From Helicobacter sp. (lineage in GTDB: Bacteria; Campylobacterota; Campylobacteria; Campylobacterales; Helicobacteraceae): a stretch of DNA of 64,000 nt. The position numbers and the translations under genes were made by a program. Numbering within the stretch: position 1 is the first letter of the stretch; the number at the start of each line of letters is the position of its first letter. Positions 9,191 to 17,588 of this stretch are shown piece by piece. The notes under the pieces were generated by a model. That model made no database searches, was not told the DNA's origin, and was given only the letters and a program-made list of their open reading frames with translations. The stretch covers positions 1 through 64,000 of the forward strand of contig JAFLSC010000003.1 in assembly GCA_022511145.1 (NCBI GenBank). The letters are read 5' to 3'.

Positions 9191-9277
9191 GAATAATAGT
9201 TTATTGCATTTGATATTAAGCTGAATTTGAATAAAATTACAAAAGCTTTTAAATCTTAGAATTGTTTAAGGATAGGT

Positions 9278-9568
9278 ATGGTTATTGATAAAACGCTTTT
9301 AGAAAAATTACAAAGACTCGCTAGTTTAGAACTTAGCGAAAAAGAACAAGAAACCGCAAAGGAAAATCTAAGTGAAATTGTTAATTTCATAGAAAATATC
9401 AATAAGCTTGATTTAGAGGGCATTCCTGCTTCTTTTAATCCCTTAGATACAAAGCTACCTATGCGTGATGATACACCTCATAACAATCCTAAAATTGCTC
9501 AAAGTATCCTCAAAAATGCACCTTTGAGTGAAGATAATTTTTTTATTGTGCCTAAAATTATTGAATAA
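9278..9568 (+). CDS. gatC: Asp-tRNA(Asn)/Glu-tRNA(Gln) amidotransferase subunit C
   Basis: GatC clamps GatA to GatB in the enzyme that converts misacylated Glu-tRNA(Gln) and Asp-tRNA(Asn) to the correct products. The 96-residue protein has the family layout: N-terminal helix LLEKLQRLASLELSEKEQE, the NIVNFIENINKLDLEG-like middle, and the PLDTKLPMRDD segment that wraps GatA. Length is typical. An AAGGATAG sequence precedes the ATG. ung follows after three bases, so the two are probably co-transcribed. gatA and gatB are not in the window. Confidence 0.93.
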   Translation: MVIDKTLLEKLQRLASLELSEKEQETAKENLSEIVNFIENINKLDLEGIPASFNPLDTKLPMRDDTPHNNPKIAQSILKNAPLSEDNFFIVPKIIE

Positions 9569-9571
9569 AAA

Positions 9572-10273
9572 ATGCAAGATATTACAATCCGTTTGGATAA
9601 AATCAAGATTGAGGAATCGTGGAAAGAGGCTTTAAAAGAGGAATTCCTTAAGCCTTATTTTTTAGAAATCAAAAAAAATTATCTCTATGCCAAAGGGCAG
9701 GGTAAAATCCTCTATCCGCCACCCCATTTGATTTTTAATGCTTTTAACCTTACGCCTTTTAAACAGCTTAAAGTGGTTTTACTAGGACAAGACCCTTATC
9801 ACAATCCTAATCAAGCAATGGGTTTATCTTTCTCTGTCCCCAAAGGTATAGCTCTCCCTCCTTCACTTAAAAATATTTACAAAGAATTAGAGCAAGATTT
9901 AGGGATTTCTCCTTCACCTAATGGCGATTTGACACAATGGGCAAAACAAGGGGTATTGCTGCTTAATAGTATTTTAAGCGTTGAGCAAAATAAGCCGGGT
10001 TCTCATCAGCATTTTGGTTGGCAAACTTTCACCGATAGCGTTATTGCGATTATTAGCCAAAAATGTGAGGGGATTGTGTTTTTGCTATGGGGGAATTATG
10101 CTAAGGCTAAGAGGAATCTTATTGATTCCCGCAAACATTTTATACTTCAAGCCGCACACCCTTCGCCTCTTGCTCGGAGTGGGTTTTTAGGTTGTCGGCA
10201 TTTTTCAATGACAAACAAAATCCTACAAGAGCAGGGAAAAGAACCTATTGATTGGAAAATCGATGAGGTTTGA
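9572..10273 (+). CDS. ung: Uracil-DNA glycosylase
   Basis: Excises uracil from DNA in base excision repair. This 233-residue family-1 enzyme has the water-activating GQDPYH motif at residues 72-77 (Asp74), the uracil-binding SFSVPKGIALPPSL region near 88, the LLLNSILSVE strand, and the DNA-intercalating HPSPLARSGF loop with His196. Length matches E. coli Ung (229). Starts three bases after gatC. Nothing unusual apart from its pairing with gatC. Confidence 0.96.
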   Translation: MQDITIRLDKIKIEESWKEALKEEFLKPYFLEIKKNYLYAKGQGKILYPPPHLIFNAFNLTPFKQLKVVLLGQDPYHNPNQAMGLSFSVPKGIALPPSLKNIYKELEQDLGISPSPNGDLTQWAKQGVLLLNSILSVEQNKPGSHQHFGWQTFTDSVIAIISQKCEGIVFLLWGNYAKAKRNLIDSRKHFILQAAHPSPLARSGFLGCRHFSMTNKILQEQGKEPIDWKIDEV

Positions 10274-10722
10274 TATTATGAGGTTTTATTGATAAATTAA
10301 TAATTAATATAAGAATCTAGGCAATTAATCTTTTATGATAAAACTATCCTAATCTTATTAAAATTCTTAATGTTTTTTACAAATATTCTTTTATTTTTCT
10401 CTATGAATTAAGGATTAAAATCCATATGTGAAAAAATTATCATTTCTTTCTTTATTGAAAATTATTCTATATTCATTTTCTCTGTAAATTTAAAATTCCG
10501 TTACATCTTTTGTTTCTATAGATTCTAAAGCTTTTTGTATGTAATTTACTAAATAGAGTTTTTTAAAGACCAATATTTTGGATACCCCAAAGATTTTTAA
10601 GACAAAAGAAACCAGCAATGTCAATAAAGAAAAATTGTTACACCATAATCAAAAAGTATGTTGCAAAGTTGAAAGAAAACAAAATCCACTCTCTAAGGAG
10701 AAAGTCTAAGCAATTTAGCTAT
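10274..10722. other. 449-base AT-rich gap with weak traces of a decayed gene
   Basis: No intact gene is present. Between about 10640 and 10415 the minus strand reads as two collinear peptide pieces separated by a stop or frameshift: one contains YIQKALESIETKDVTEF (stop 10490-10492), the next IYRENEYRIIFNKERNDN (stop 10415-10417). Their composition looks protein-like rather than random, so a small eroded gene is possible, but I do not recognise it. The remainder shows nothing I can support. Confidence 0.3.
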
Positions 10723-10749
10723 GTTAATTAGGGCAAAGCCCTAATTAAC
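10723..10749 (-). terminator. Perfect stem-loop behind the flagellar-type miniprotein gene
   Basis: A 12-bp perfect stem (GTTAATTAGGGC and its complement) with a 3-base loop lies one base past the stop codon. A strong U tract is lacking, so termination efficiency is uncertain. Confidence 0.5.
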
Positions 10750-10750
10750 A

Positions 10751-10975
10751 CTAAGCTATGATATTGAGTAAATCTTGGCTCATTTGATTTGCAGTATTAA
10801 CGCTTTGTGCATTAGCTGCAAAGCTATTTTGGCTCACGATTTGATTGGTTGCACTTTGAGTCAAATCGGTATTAGAGGTTTCTAATGCTGAGCTTTGAAT
10901 ATTGTTTTGAGTGCTACCTTGTGTATTTCCATAAACATAAGGATTGTAACTACTACTTGTACTGATTGGATCCAT
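10751..10975 (-). CDS. Small protein resembling the C-terminus of flagellar rod/hook proteins
   Basis: This 74-residue protein starts at ATG 10975, nine bases after an excellent AGGAGGTGG ribosome site; a longer in-frame reading upstream (to 11023) has no such site. Residues about 30-74 follow the conserved C-terminal pattern of FlgC/FlgE/FlgF/FlgG: SN-x-DL, then IVSQNSFAANAQSV, then TANQM and a final LLNI. In full-length proteins this segment forms the coiled-coil that lines the axial channel. Here the rest of the rod protein is absent, and the N-terminal 28 residues are Ser/Asn/Gln/Tyr-rich. It has its own promoter and a stem-loop behind it. Role unknown; a flagellar or export-related job is inference. 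Confidence 0.7.
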   Translation of the reverse strand: MDPISTSSSYNPYVYGNTQGSTQNNIQSSALETSNTDLTQSATNQIVSQNSFAANAQSVNTANQMSQDLLNIIA

Positions 10976-11002
10976 AATCCACCTCCTAGTTAATTTTATG
11001 AA

Positions 11003-11008
11003 ATTATA
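11003..11008 (-). promoter_or_regulatory. -10 box for the flagellar-type miniprotein
   Basis: Minus-strand GGATATAAT lies 28 bases before the start codon. TTAAGTTTC lies further upstream; the pair is somewhat reminiscent of a sigma-28 site but the spacing is off by about two bases, so an ordinary sigma-80 promoter is the safer reading. Confidence 0.45.
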
Positions 11009-11052
11009 TCCTTTTAAAAACAAAAAGAAACTTAAATGCTCTTTTTTATGTT

Positions 11053-12384
11053 CTAATTTTCCAAAGCCTTTAAAATCTCTTGACTATCATCAAATTCAAT
11101 CGTCTTATCCCCTAAGATTTGGTAGGTTTCATCACCTTTACCAAGCACTAAAAGGATTTCATTGGCTTTAAGGGATTGAACAGCGGCTTTAATAGCATAA
11201 GAGCGGTTTTCCTCTAAAATGATTGTGCGTTTTTCCCTCAAAGTTTCTGGGATTCCTCCTAAGATTTCTTGCATAATTGTTTGAGGATTTTCTGAACGCG
11301 GGTTATCGCTAGTAATATAAATTCGCTTTGCAAAAGAAGCAGCACAAAATCCCATTTTAGGGCGTTTTGTCCTATCTCTATCGCCGCCTGCTCCAAAAAC
11401 CACGACAATATCTTGGTGCAAAAACGCTTGAAAGATTTTTTCCATTCCATCGTGTGTGTGTGCGAAATCAACGATAATAAGAGGCTTAGTAGAGACAATT
11501 TGCATTCTCCCTTTTACCCCACCAAAATTTTCTAAAGCTTTAGCGATTTCACATAGAGGCTTTTCCTCAAGGATTTTAACTGCCCCGATAGCGGCAAGGG
11601 CATTATAAAGATTGTATTTACCAAAAAGTTCTAAATCAAGATGAGCTTCTTCTTTGCCATAATTAATTTGGGCAGTAATGCCGTGTGTGAGGCTGTAAGC
11701 TTTGACATTCAAAGTGGCGGGATTTTCAATCCCATAGGTTTGTGTATTATTTAAGGTATAGTGAGCATTAGGCTCATCTTTATTGATGAGTTTTTTTGTT
11801 TGAGAATCTGCAAAAAAGGCGTTTTTAACTGCGATATAATTTTCTAAAGTTTTATGATAGTCTAAATGGTCGCCCGTGATATTTGTGAGAATCTTTAGAG
11901 CAAAATCTAAGCCTTCAATGCGATTTTGCACGATAGCGTGAGAACTCACTTCCATTACAAAATATTCACAACCCTGTGCTTTAGCTTGAGCTATGGCAGA
12001 ATAGATTTCTAACAAACAAGGTGTTGTTAAGCCTTTTGGGCGAATTTGCTTCTCTTGAATAAAAAACCCCCTTGTGCCAAGCAATCCCACTTTATAACCC
12101 ATATCAATAAGGATAGAATAAATCATCGCTGCTGTTGTTGTTTTGCCATTTGTTCCGGTAATTCCAATGATTTTAAGGTTTAAATCCCAGTATTGTTTTA
12201 AATCTTTTGGCGTTATAAAATGCAAAAAGCCTCTTTCTTTGGCTTGTTTAAGATATTTAGAAGAACTTTGCGTGCAAAGAAAGGCACAATCTTTCGGGTC
12301 TTCTCGGCTATCATCGCAAATAAAATGAAAGGCAGATGACGCTTGATTTTGTGAAAATAATTCACTTTGTAAAGAGACTTTCAT
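11053..12384 (-). CDS. murE: UDP-MurNAc-L-Ala-D-Glu:meso-diaminopimelate ligase
   Basis: Adds meso-diaminopimelate to the peptidoglycan precursor in the cytoplasm. The 443-residue Mur ligase has the ATP-binding GITGTNGKTTTA loop near residue 75, the EVSSHA motif near 147, the NITGDHLDYH motif near 168 and DNPRSENP near 363, the signature that selects diaminopimelate over lysine. It is shorter than E. coli MurE (495), mostly at the N-terminal UDP-binding domain. Its start overlaps the preceding gene by four bases. The small flagellar-type gene downstream is separate, with its own promoter. Confidence 0.93.
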   Translation of the reverse strand: MKVSLQSELFSQNQASSAFHFICDDSREDPKDCAFLCTQSSSKYLKQAKERGFLHFITPKDLKQYWDLNLKIIGITGTNGKTTTAAMIYSILIDMGYKVGLLGTRGFFIQEKQIRPKGLTTPCLLEIYSAIAQAKAQGCEYFVMEVSSHAIVQNRIEGLDFALKILTNITGDHLDYHKTLENYIAVKNAFFADSQTKKLINKDEPNAHYTLNNTQTYGIENPATLNVKAYSLTHGITAQINYGKEEAHLDLELFGKYNLYNALAAIGAVKILEEKPLCEIAKALENFGGVKGRMQIVSTKPLIIVDFAHTHDGMEKIFQAFLHQDIVVVFGAGGDRDRTKRPKMGFCAASFAKRIYITSDNPRSENPQTIMQEILGGIPETLREKRTIILEENRSYAIKAAVQSLKANEILLVLGKGDETYQILGDKTIEFDDSQEILKALEN

Positions 12385-13004
12385 TTTTTATTTCCTTGCA
12401 ATAAAATCTTTTTATACATTTTCATAAATTCTTGGTCATAAAAGATTGTAATACCGATATTTTCAAAATAATTAATTGCAATTTCCTCAAAGCCATTTTT
12501 GACAAGATTTTGAATAAAAACCAAAAAATCCTCTTTATTAGTAAAAATAATTTTACTGCTAAACATTAAATCCTCAAATGCTTCTTTAAAGCCGACTTTA
12601 TCAGAGAGTTCTTTAAAATCACGATATAAAATTCCATCACTGCTTTCTACTTCAGAATCTTGGAATCCCTTAATAGCTTCGCTAATTTCAAAAATATTTT
12701 GGTCAAAATTTTTGATAAGCTCTAGTATCGTTATTTCAGCTTTTTTGTCGCGATTGACTTTAATGACTTGATAATATTCAAACAAAGCTTTTGCTTCTTC
12801 CTCGTGTTCTAATGCCATATCAGAGAGCATTGCAAGCATTTTAAGCTGATGAGATTCTTTTTCTTTGGTTTGAGGAGATTTGAAATGAATTTCTTGAAAT
12901 GCGTTTAAGGCAAAGGAGTAATATTGCAAGGCTGCGAGGTATTTTCTTGCCGCGAAAGCTTCTTTGGCTTTATTTTTGAAGTCTTGATAAACTTTCACTT
13001 CCAA
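12381..13004 (-). CDS. Conserved protein of unknown function upstream of murE
   Basis: This 207-residue cytoplasmic protein has no family I can name. The first 60 residues (KNKAKEAFAARKYLAALQYY, then a second helix pair) look like a TPR or MIT-like helical hairpin; the rest is acidic and helical, with no signal peptide or membrane segment. It sits between the Nfu-type gene (four bases upstream) and murE (overlap of four bases), an order also found in H. pylori, so the three are one transcript. A structural or adaptor role is possible but unproven. Confidence 0.75.
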   Translation of the reverse strand: MEVKVYQDFKNKAKEAFAARKYLAALQYYSFALNAFQEIHFKSPQTKEKESHQLKMLAMLSDMALEHEEEAKALFEYYQVIKVNRDKKAEITILELIKNFDQNIFEISEAIKGFQDSEVESSDGILYRDFKELSDKVGFKEAFEDLMFSSKIIFTNKEDFLVFIQNLVKNGFEEIAINYFENIGITIFYDQEFMKMYKKILLQGNKK

Positions 13005-13008
13005 AATC

Positions 13009-13260
13009 CTAAGCCGTTGTTACATTGATAATTTCAATATCGGGGTGAATTTCATCTTTAAGTGCCCTTTCTATCCCGTGTTTAAGCGTAATAGAACTAC
13101 TTGGACAACCTTTACAGGCACCCTCTAGTTTCACATAAACTTTACCTTCTTGGATTTTTATTAAGCTGACATTTCCACCATCATTAACAAGCATAGGGCG
13201 GATTTTATCTAAAACAAGGCAAACGGGTTTAAAAAGCTCTTCATCACTAAAAGGTAACAT
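13009..13260 (-). CDS. NifU-like C-terminal domain protein (Nfu-type Fe-S carrier)
   Basis: An 83-residue stand-alone Nfu domain, which carries and delivers Fe-S clusters. The cluster-binding C-x-x-C is visible as CKGCPSS at about residues 50-56, preceded by the typical VRPMLVNDGGNVSLI-type strand near residue 20. Length is normal for single-domain Nfu proteins. First gene of a set with the unknown gene and murE. Nearby clients could include fumarate reductase (divergent neighbour), which contains three Fe-S clusters, though that link is only positional. Confidence 0.85.
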   Translation of the reverse strand: MLPFSDEELFKPVCLVLDKIRPMLVNDGGNVSLIKIQEGKVYVKLEGACKGCPSSSITLKHGIERALKDEIHPDIEIINVTTA

Positions 13261-13537
13261 TACAAATCCTTGAATAAATATAATCTGAAAACTTGATATT
13301 TAAAAAGTTTTTTGTTTAATTTAATACGATAATGCTTCAAAAAAACTTAAAGTTCAGGAATTTTTATTTTGGGTAATTTTGTGATTTTAGAATTTCTAAC
13401 CCAGTTTAAAATTTAGAATTTTTAATTAAAATTTATTAAAATTTGTTTATAATTTATAGTTATTACTTTTAGAAGTGGCGTTGTGCGAAAGCATTGCAAT
13501 ATTTTCTACTTTAATGGAGAACTTGCAGGAGGATTTT
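13261..13537. promoter_or_regulatory. frd operon leader and promoter region
   Basis: AT-rich divergent gap. TATAAT at 13448-13453 is a good -10 box for frdCAB, giving a 5' leader of roughly 75-80 bases. The ribosome site AGGAGG lies at 13528-13533. No riboswitch or clear operator was recognised. Confidence 0.5.
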
Positions 13538-14308
13538 ATGCAAAATGATGAAGTAGTGATTCAGGGCTATTTGGGTATTACAAGCGAAAGAAAAAAAAGT
13601 AAATTACCCGCAAGGTTAGATTTTTGGCAAAGTGCAACGGGGCTGTTCCTAGGATTATTTATGATAGGGCATATGTTCTTTGTTTCTAGCATTTTGCTTG
13701 GTGAAGAGGTAATGTATAAAGTTGCTAAACTTTTTGAAGGGAGTTTGTTTCTTGAAAAAGAGCAACCTATTATTGTGAGTTTTGTTGCGATTGTGGTTAT
13801 CATCGCCTTTGTCGCTCACGCTTTTTTAGCATTAAGAAAATTCCCTATTAATTTTAGGCAATTTAGTATTTTTAAGGCTCATAAAATCGTAATGAAACAC
13901 GGCGATACCTCTTTATGGTGGATTCAAGCAGGGACTGGCTTTACTTTATTTTTCTTAGCAAGCATACATTTATTTATTATGCTTACACAACCTAGCACGA
14001 TTGGTCCTAATGCCTCTGCTTTCCGATTTGTGCATCAGCATTTTTGGATTTTGTATATTTTCCTTTTATTTGCTGTGGAGCTTCACGCTTCTATCGGACT
14101 TTATCGTTTATGTGTCAAATGGGGTTGGTTTGAAAGTTTAGGTTTATCAACACTTCGCAATATTAAAAAAGCAATGAGTGCTTTCTTTATTGTGTTAGGA
14201 TTGCTTACATTTGGTGCTTATGTGAAAATAGGGCTTTCACAAAGTGTTGATTCTAATTCAAGCATTGAACAATTTAGAGCTTTAGACACACAACAATACG
14301 GACATTAA
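13538..14308 (+). CDS. frdC: Fumarate reductase cytochrome b subunit
   Basis: The di-heme membrane anchor that passes electrons from menaquinol to FrdAB. I choose ATG 13538 (256 residues) because AGGAGG precedes it by four bases and H. pylori and Wolinella FrdC have nearly this length; an upstream in-frame GTG at 13475 lacks support. Five hydrophobic helices are visible (starting near residues 30, 75, 125, 165 and 205) with several buried His residues, including GHMFF near residue 44, HAFLAL near 93, IHLF near 143 and LHAS near 182, matching the four heme ligands of the Wolinella type. frdA follows after 13 bases. Confidence 0.95.
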   Translation: MQNDEVVIQGYLGITSERKKSKLPARLDFWQSATGLFLGLFMIGHMFFVSSILLGEEVMYKVAKLFEGSLFLEKEQPIIVSFVAIVVIIAFVAHAFLALRKFPINFRQFSIFKAHKIVMKHGDTSLWWIQAGTGFTLFFLASIHLFIMLTQPSTIGPNASAFRFVHQHFWILYIFLLFAVELHASIGLYRLCVKWGWFESLGLSTLRNIKKAMSAFFIVLGLLTFGAYVKIGLSQSVDSNSSIEQFRALDTQQYGH

Positions 14309-14321
14309 GAGGAGGCTAAGT

Positions 14322-16295
14322 ATGAAAATAATCTATTGTGATTCATTAGTTATAGGGGGAGGTTTAGCAGGACTTAGGTCTGCAGTTGCCTGTAAAAGTC
14401 GAGGATTAAATACAATTGTTTTAAGTTTGATTCCTGTTAAAAGAAGCCACTCTGCAGCTGCACAAGGGGGTATGCAAGCAAGTTTGGGAAACTCTAAAAT
14501 GAGTGATGGTGACAATGAGGATTTGCACTTTGCTGATACCGTAAAAGGTAGCGATTGGGGTTGCGACCAAAAAGTTGCAAGAATGTTTGTAACAACCGCT
14601 CCAAAAGCAATCCGACAGCTTGCTGCTTGGGGAGTTCCTTGGACAAGAATCCAAAAAGGCGATAGAACAGCAGTTATTAATGCTCAAAAAACAACAATTA
14701 CCGAAGAAGAGTTCCGCCACGGATTGATTCATTCCCGAGATTTTGGGGGAACAAAAAAATGGAGAACTTGTTATACTGCTGATGCGACAGGACACACAAT
14801 GCTTTTTGCAGTTGCTAATGAAGCTCTTAAACACGGCGTAGAAATCCACGATAGAAAAGAAGCAGTTGCTATTATCCATAAAGACGGAAGATGTTATGGG
14901 GCAGTGGTGCGAGATTTAGTCAGTGGCGAGCTTATCGGTTATGTTGCTAGAGGCACCTTAATTGCCACAGGTGGTTATGGAAGAATTTACAAAGACACTA
15001 CAAATGCGGTAATTTGTGAAGGAACAGGGACAGCTATCGCTCTTGAAACCGGCGTAGCAAAATTAGGTAATATGGAAGCGGTGCAATTCCACCCAACTGG
15101 GCTTTTCCCTAGTGGTATCTTGCTTACAGAAGGTTGTCGTGGCGATGGTGGGATTTTAAGAGATGTTGATGGCTATCGTTTTATGCCCGATAAAGAACCT
15201 GAAAAGAAAGAGCTTGCAAGCCGTGATGTTGTTTCAAGAAGAATGATAGAAAGAATCCGCGAGGGTAAAGGAGTTCCTTCTATTTATGGTGAGCATTTAT
15301 GGCTTGATATTTCAATCTTAGGACGCAAACACATTGAAACAAACTTGAGAGATGTGCAAGAAATTTGTGAAGTTTTTGCTGGGATTGACCCTGCTGACAA
15401 ATGGGCTCCTGTTAAACCAATGCAACACTATTGTATGGGTGGAATCCGCACAAATTACAGAGGCGAAACAGCACTTAAAGGTTTATTCTCCGCAGGTGAA
15501 GCTGCTTGCTGGGATTTGCACGGATTTAATCGCTTAGGTGGAAACTCTGTGAGTGAAGCGGTAGTTAGCGGAATGATTATCGGAGATTATTTTGCGGAAA
15601 GTTGTCAAGGTGCTTATGCTGATATTGAGACAAAACTCGTTGAACAATTTATTCAAAAACAACAAGATTATCTTCAAAGTATTTTGGATAACAAGGGCAA
15701 TGAAAATGTTTTTGAAATCAAAAATCGTATGAAAGAGATTATGGGAGATAAAGTAGGTATTTTCCGCGATGGCAAGCACCTTGAAGAAGCAGTTAAAGAA
15801 TTAGAAGAACTCTTTATCCGCTCTAGAAAAATCAGCATTAAAACCAAAAGACTTGAAGCAAATCCCGAATTAGAAGAAGCTTATCGTGTGCCAAGAATGC
15901 TTAAGATTGCACTTTGTGTAGCTAAAGGAGCGTTGGATAGAACAGAATCTCGAGGAGCACACAGCCGTGAGGATTATCCTAAACGCGATGATGTTAAATG
16001 GCTTAAACGCACCTTAGCAAGTTGGGAAGACCCTAACCAAACTCTACCGACTTTAACTTATGAACCGCTTGATATTTCTACAATGGAAATTGCACCAGCA
16101 TTCCGTGGTTATGGAGCTAAAGGAATGATTATTGAAAATCCTGAAAGCTTAAGAAGGGAAGAGGAAATCAACAAAATTAGAGCAGAGATGGAAGCACAAG
16201 GCAAAGACCGCTACGAAATTCAAGAAGCCTTAATGCCTTTTGAGTTGCAACCTTATTATAAAGCACGTAATCAAAGAATAGGAGACAAACAATGA
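14322..16295 (+). CDS. frdA: Fumarate reductase flavoprotein subunit
   Basis: Catalyses fumarate reduction to succinate, the end step of anaerobic/microaerobic respiration. The FAD-binding [10 protein letters not shown] loop is at residues 12-21, and [10 protein letters not shown] puts the covalent-FAD histidine at residue 43, the same number as in Wolinella Frd[11 protein letters not shown] (about residue 400) and the [10 protein letters not shown] segment (about 545) carry substrate and capping residues. Length 657 equals the Wolinella enzyme and is shorter than H. pylori FrdA (714). AGGAGG precedes the ATG; frdB overlaps its end by four bases. Confidence 0.97.
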   Translation: MKIIYCDSLVIGGGLAGLRSAVACKSRGLNTIVLSLIPVKRSHSAAAQGGMQASLGNSKMSDGDNEDLHFADTVKGSDWGCDQKVARMFVTTAPKAIRQLAAWGVPWTRIQKGDRTAVINAQKTTITEEEFRHGLIHSRDFGGTKKWRTCYTADATGHTMLFAVANEALKHGVEIHDRKEAVAIIHKDGRCYGAVVRDLVSGELIGYVARGTLIATGGYGRIYKDTTNAVICEGTGTAIALETGVAKLGNMEAVQFHPTGLFPSGILLTEGCRGDGGILRDVDGYRFMPDKEPEKKELASRDVVSRRMIERIREGKGVPSIYGEHLWLDISILGRKHIETNLRDVQEICEVFAGIDPADKWAPVKPMQHYCMGGIRTNYRGETALKGLFSAGEAACWDLHGFNRLGGNSVSEAVVSGMIIGDYFAESCQGAYADIETKLVEQFIQKQQDYLQSILDNKGNENVFEIKNRMKEIMGDKVGIFRDGKHLEEAVKELEELFIRSRKISIKTKRLEANPELEEAYRVPRMLKIALCVAKGALDRTESRGAHSREDYPKRDDVKWLKRTLASWEDPNQTLPTLTYEPLDISTMEIAPAFRGYGAKGMIIENPESLRREEEINKIRAEMEAQGKDRYEIQEALMPFELQPYYKARNQRIGDKQ

Positions 16296-17038
16296 GTGGA
16301 GCAGTAACAGATAGTGGAAGAACTCTAACTATTAGAGTATTGAAATTTAATCCTAATAGTGCGGTTTCAAAACCTCACTTTGAGGAATACAAACTCAAAG
16401 AAGCACATTCTATGACGGTATTTATTGTTTTGAATATGATTCGAGAACAATTTGACCCTGATTTGAGTTTTGACTTTGTTTGTCGTGCAGGGATTTGTGG
16501 GAGTTGCGGAATGATGATTAATGGACGCCCAAGACTTGCTTGTCGGACTCTTACTAAAGATTTTCCTGATGGCGTTATTACTTTAATGCCGCTCCCTGCC
16601 TTTAAACTTCTTAAAGATTTATCTGTAGATACAGGAAATTGGTTTAATGGAATGAGTAAGCGTGTGGAAAGTTGGATTCACTCTCAAGAAAAAAGTGAAG
16701 AGTTTATGAGCCAAGTTGAAATGCGTGTTGAACCTGAAGTCGCTCAAGAAGTTTTTGAGTTAGACCGATGCATTGAATGCGGTTGTTGTATCGCAGCGTG
16801 TGGGACAAAACTAATGCGAGAAGATTTTGTTGGAGCAGCAGGATTAAATCGTGTAATGCGATTTATGCTTGACCCACACGATGAGCGGACTGATGCGGAT
16901 TATTATGAGTTGGTGGGCGATGATAATGGGGTATTTGGTTGTATGAGCTTGTTAGCTTGCCACGATGTTTGCCCTAAAAATCTTCCTCTTCAAAGTAAAA
17001 TCGCTTACTTACGCCGTAAGTTAGTATCAGCACAATAA
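16292..17038 (+). CDS. frdB: Fumarate reductase iron-sulfur subunit
   Basis: Carries electrons from FrdC hemes to FrdA through three clusters. The [2Fe-2S] ligands lie in CRAGICGSC plus a later Cys (about residues 64-84); [11 protein letters not shown] (about 158-168) and [13 protein letters not shown] (about 214-226) provide the [4Fe-4S] and [3Fe-4S] clusters. Length 248 is close to the family norm. The ATGA overlap with frdA indicates coupled translation. A stem-loop follows one base after the stop. Confidence 0.97.
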   Translation: MSGAVTDSGRTLTIRVLKFNPNSAVSKPHFEEYKLKEAHSMTVFIVLNMIREQFDPDLSFDFVCRAGICGSCGMMINGRPRLACRTLTKDFPDGVITLMPLPAFKLLKDLSVDTGNWFNGMSKRVESWIHSQEKSEEFMSQVEMRVEPEVAQEVFELDRCIECGCCIAACGTKLMREDFVGAAGLNRVMRFMLDPHDERTDADYYELVGDDNGVFGCMSLLACHDVCPKNLPLQSKIAYLRRKLVSAQ

Positions 17039-17061
17039 TTACAAGGGATTTTCCCTTGTAA
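17039..17061 (+). terminator. Stem-loop between frdB and tRNA-Ser
   Basis: A 10-bp perfect stem (TTACAAGGGA / TCCCTTGTAA) with a 3-base loop, followed by TTTTAAAG. It fits a terminator or attenuator for frdCAB. It ends only seven bases before the tRNA, leaving no room for a tRNA promoter in between. Confidence 0.55.
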
Positions 17062-17068
17062 ATTTTAA

Positions 17069-17156
17069 AGAGAGGTGTCCGAGCGGTTGAAGGAGCACGC
17101 CTGGAACGCGTGTAAAGTGCGAGCTTTCGAGGGTTCGAATCCCTTCCTCTCTGCCA
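17069..17156 (+). tRNA. tRNA-Ser (anticodon GGA)
   Basis: 88 bases with an encoded CCA. Acceptor stem AGAGAGG pairs with CCTCTCT, the discriminator is G, the T arm is GAGGG-TTCGAAT-CCCTT, and a long variable arm is present as in serine tRNAs. The anticodon loop CTGGAAC reads GGA, decoding UCU/UCC. It is expressed either by read-through from frd or from a promoter within frdB. Confidence 0.95.
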
Positions 17157-17261
17157 CTTTTTTAATCAATGCTTCCCCAATAATTTTAAAATCTTTGAAA
17201 TATTTGTTATAAGTTTTTATTCTGTTATAAGGAATAACCAATGAAAAAATCAAAAAGCCAT

Positions 17262-17588
17262 TCATTTACCAAGACAAGAAGCCCTCAAAGATTTAAGTCT
17301 TTGAGGTTTAGTTTCTTTATCTTTAGGGACTTTAAAATATAAAAGCCTTTGTGGATTTTTACCTTTCATTATATCACTAATTTCACTTTCAGGTTTATCT
17401 TTTGTAAAGATTCTAAAATTTAAGCCCTTGTTGAATTTTTCTTTATAGTTTTGGTAGTTTTGGTTGTAGAGGGAATAGATTTGGTTTTGTTTAAGGATTG
17501 GGATTTCGTGGGTTTCTAGGGTTAGAAAGAGCAAATAAAGCACTCCAAAGTAGAGGGAGGATAAAGAAGGCTTATTGTGGGCTATCAT
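17262..17588 (-). CDS. Small protein of unknown function behind the MnmD-like gene
   Basis: A 108-residue reading frame that overlaps the end of the methyltransferase gene by 17 bases, a typical coupled arrangement. From ATG 17588 it has one hydrophobic stretch (LYFGVLYLLFLTLE, about residues 12-25) followed by a basic hydrophilic tail rich in Lys, Asn and Gln. I do not recognise a family. A longer reading from 17636 lies wholly inside the upstream gene and is less likely. It could be a small membrane-anchored protein, or a non-functional frame; composition favours a real protein. Confidence 0.5.
   Translation of the reverse strand: MIAHNKPSLSSLYFGVLYLLFLTLETHEIPILKQNQIYSLYNQNYQNYKEKFNKGLNFRIFTKDKPESEISDIMKGKNPQRLLYFKVPKDKETKPQRLKSLRASCLGK

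Noticed and set aside
10976..11023. Extended start for the flagellar-type miniprotein
   Set aside because: The extra 16 codons cover the -10 box and ribosome site of the gene.
14421..14879. 152-codon frame antisense to frdA
   Set aside because: Composition is Cys/Ser/Asn-rich and the frame is a shadow of the highly conserved frdA coding strand; no ribosome site.
17065..17265. 66-codon minus-strand frame across tRNA-Ser containing a KGFEPSKA text
   Set aside because: This is the well-known false peptide obtained by translating the reverse of a tRNA; the tRNA explains the sequence.
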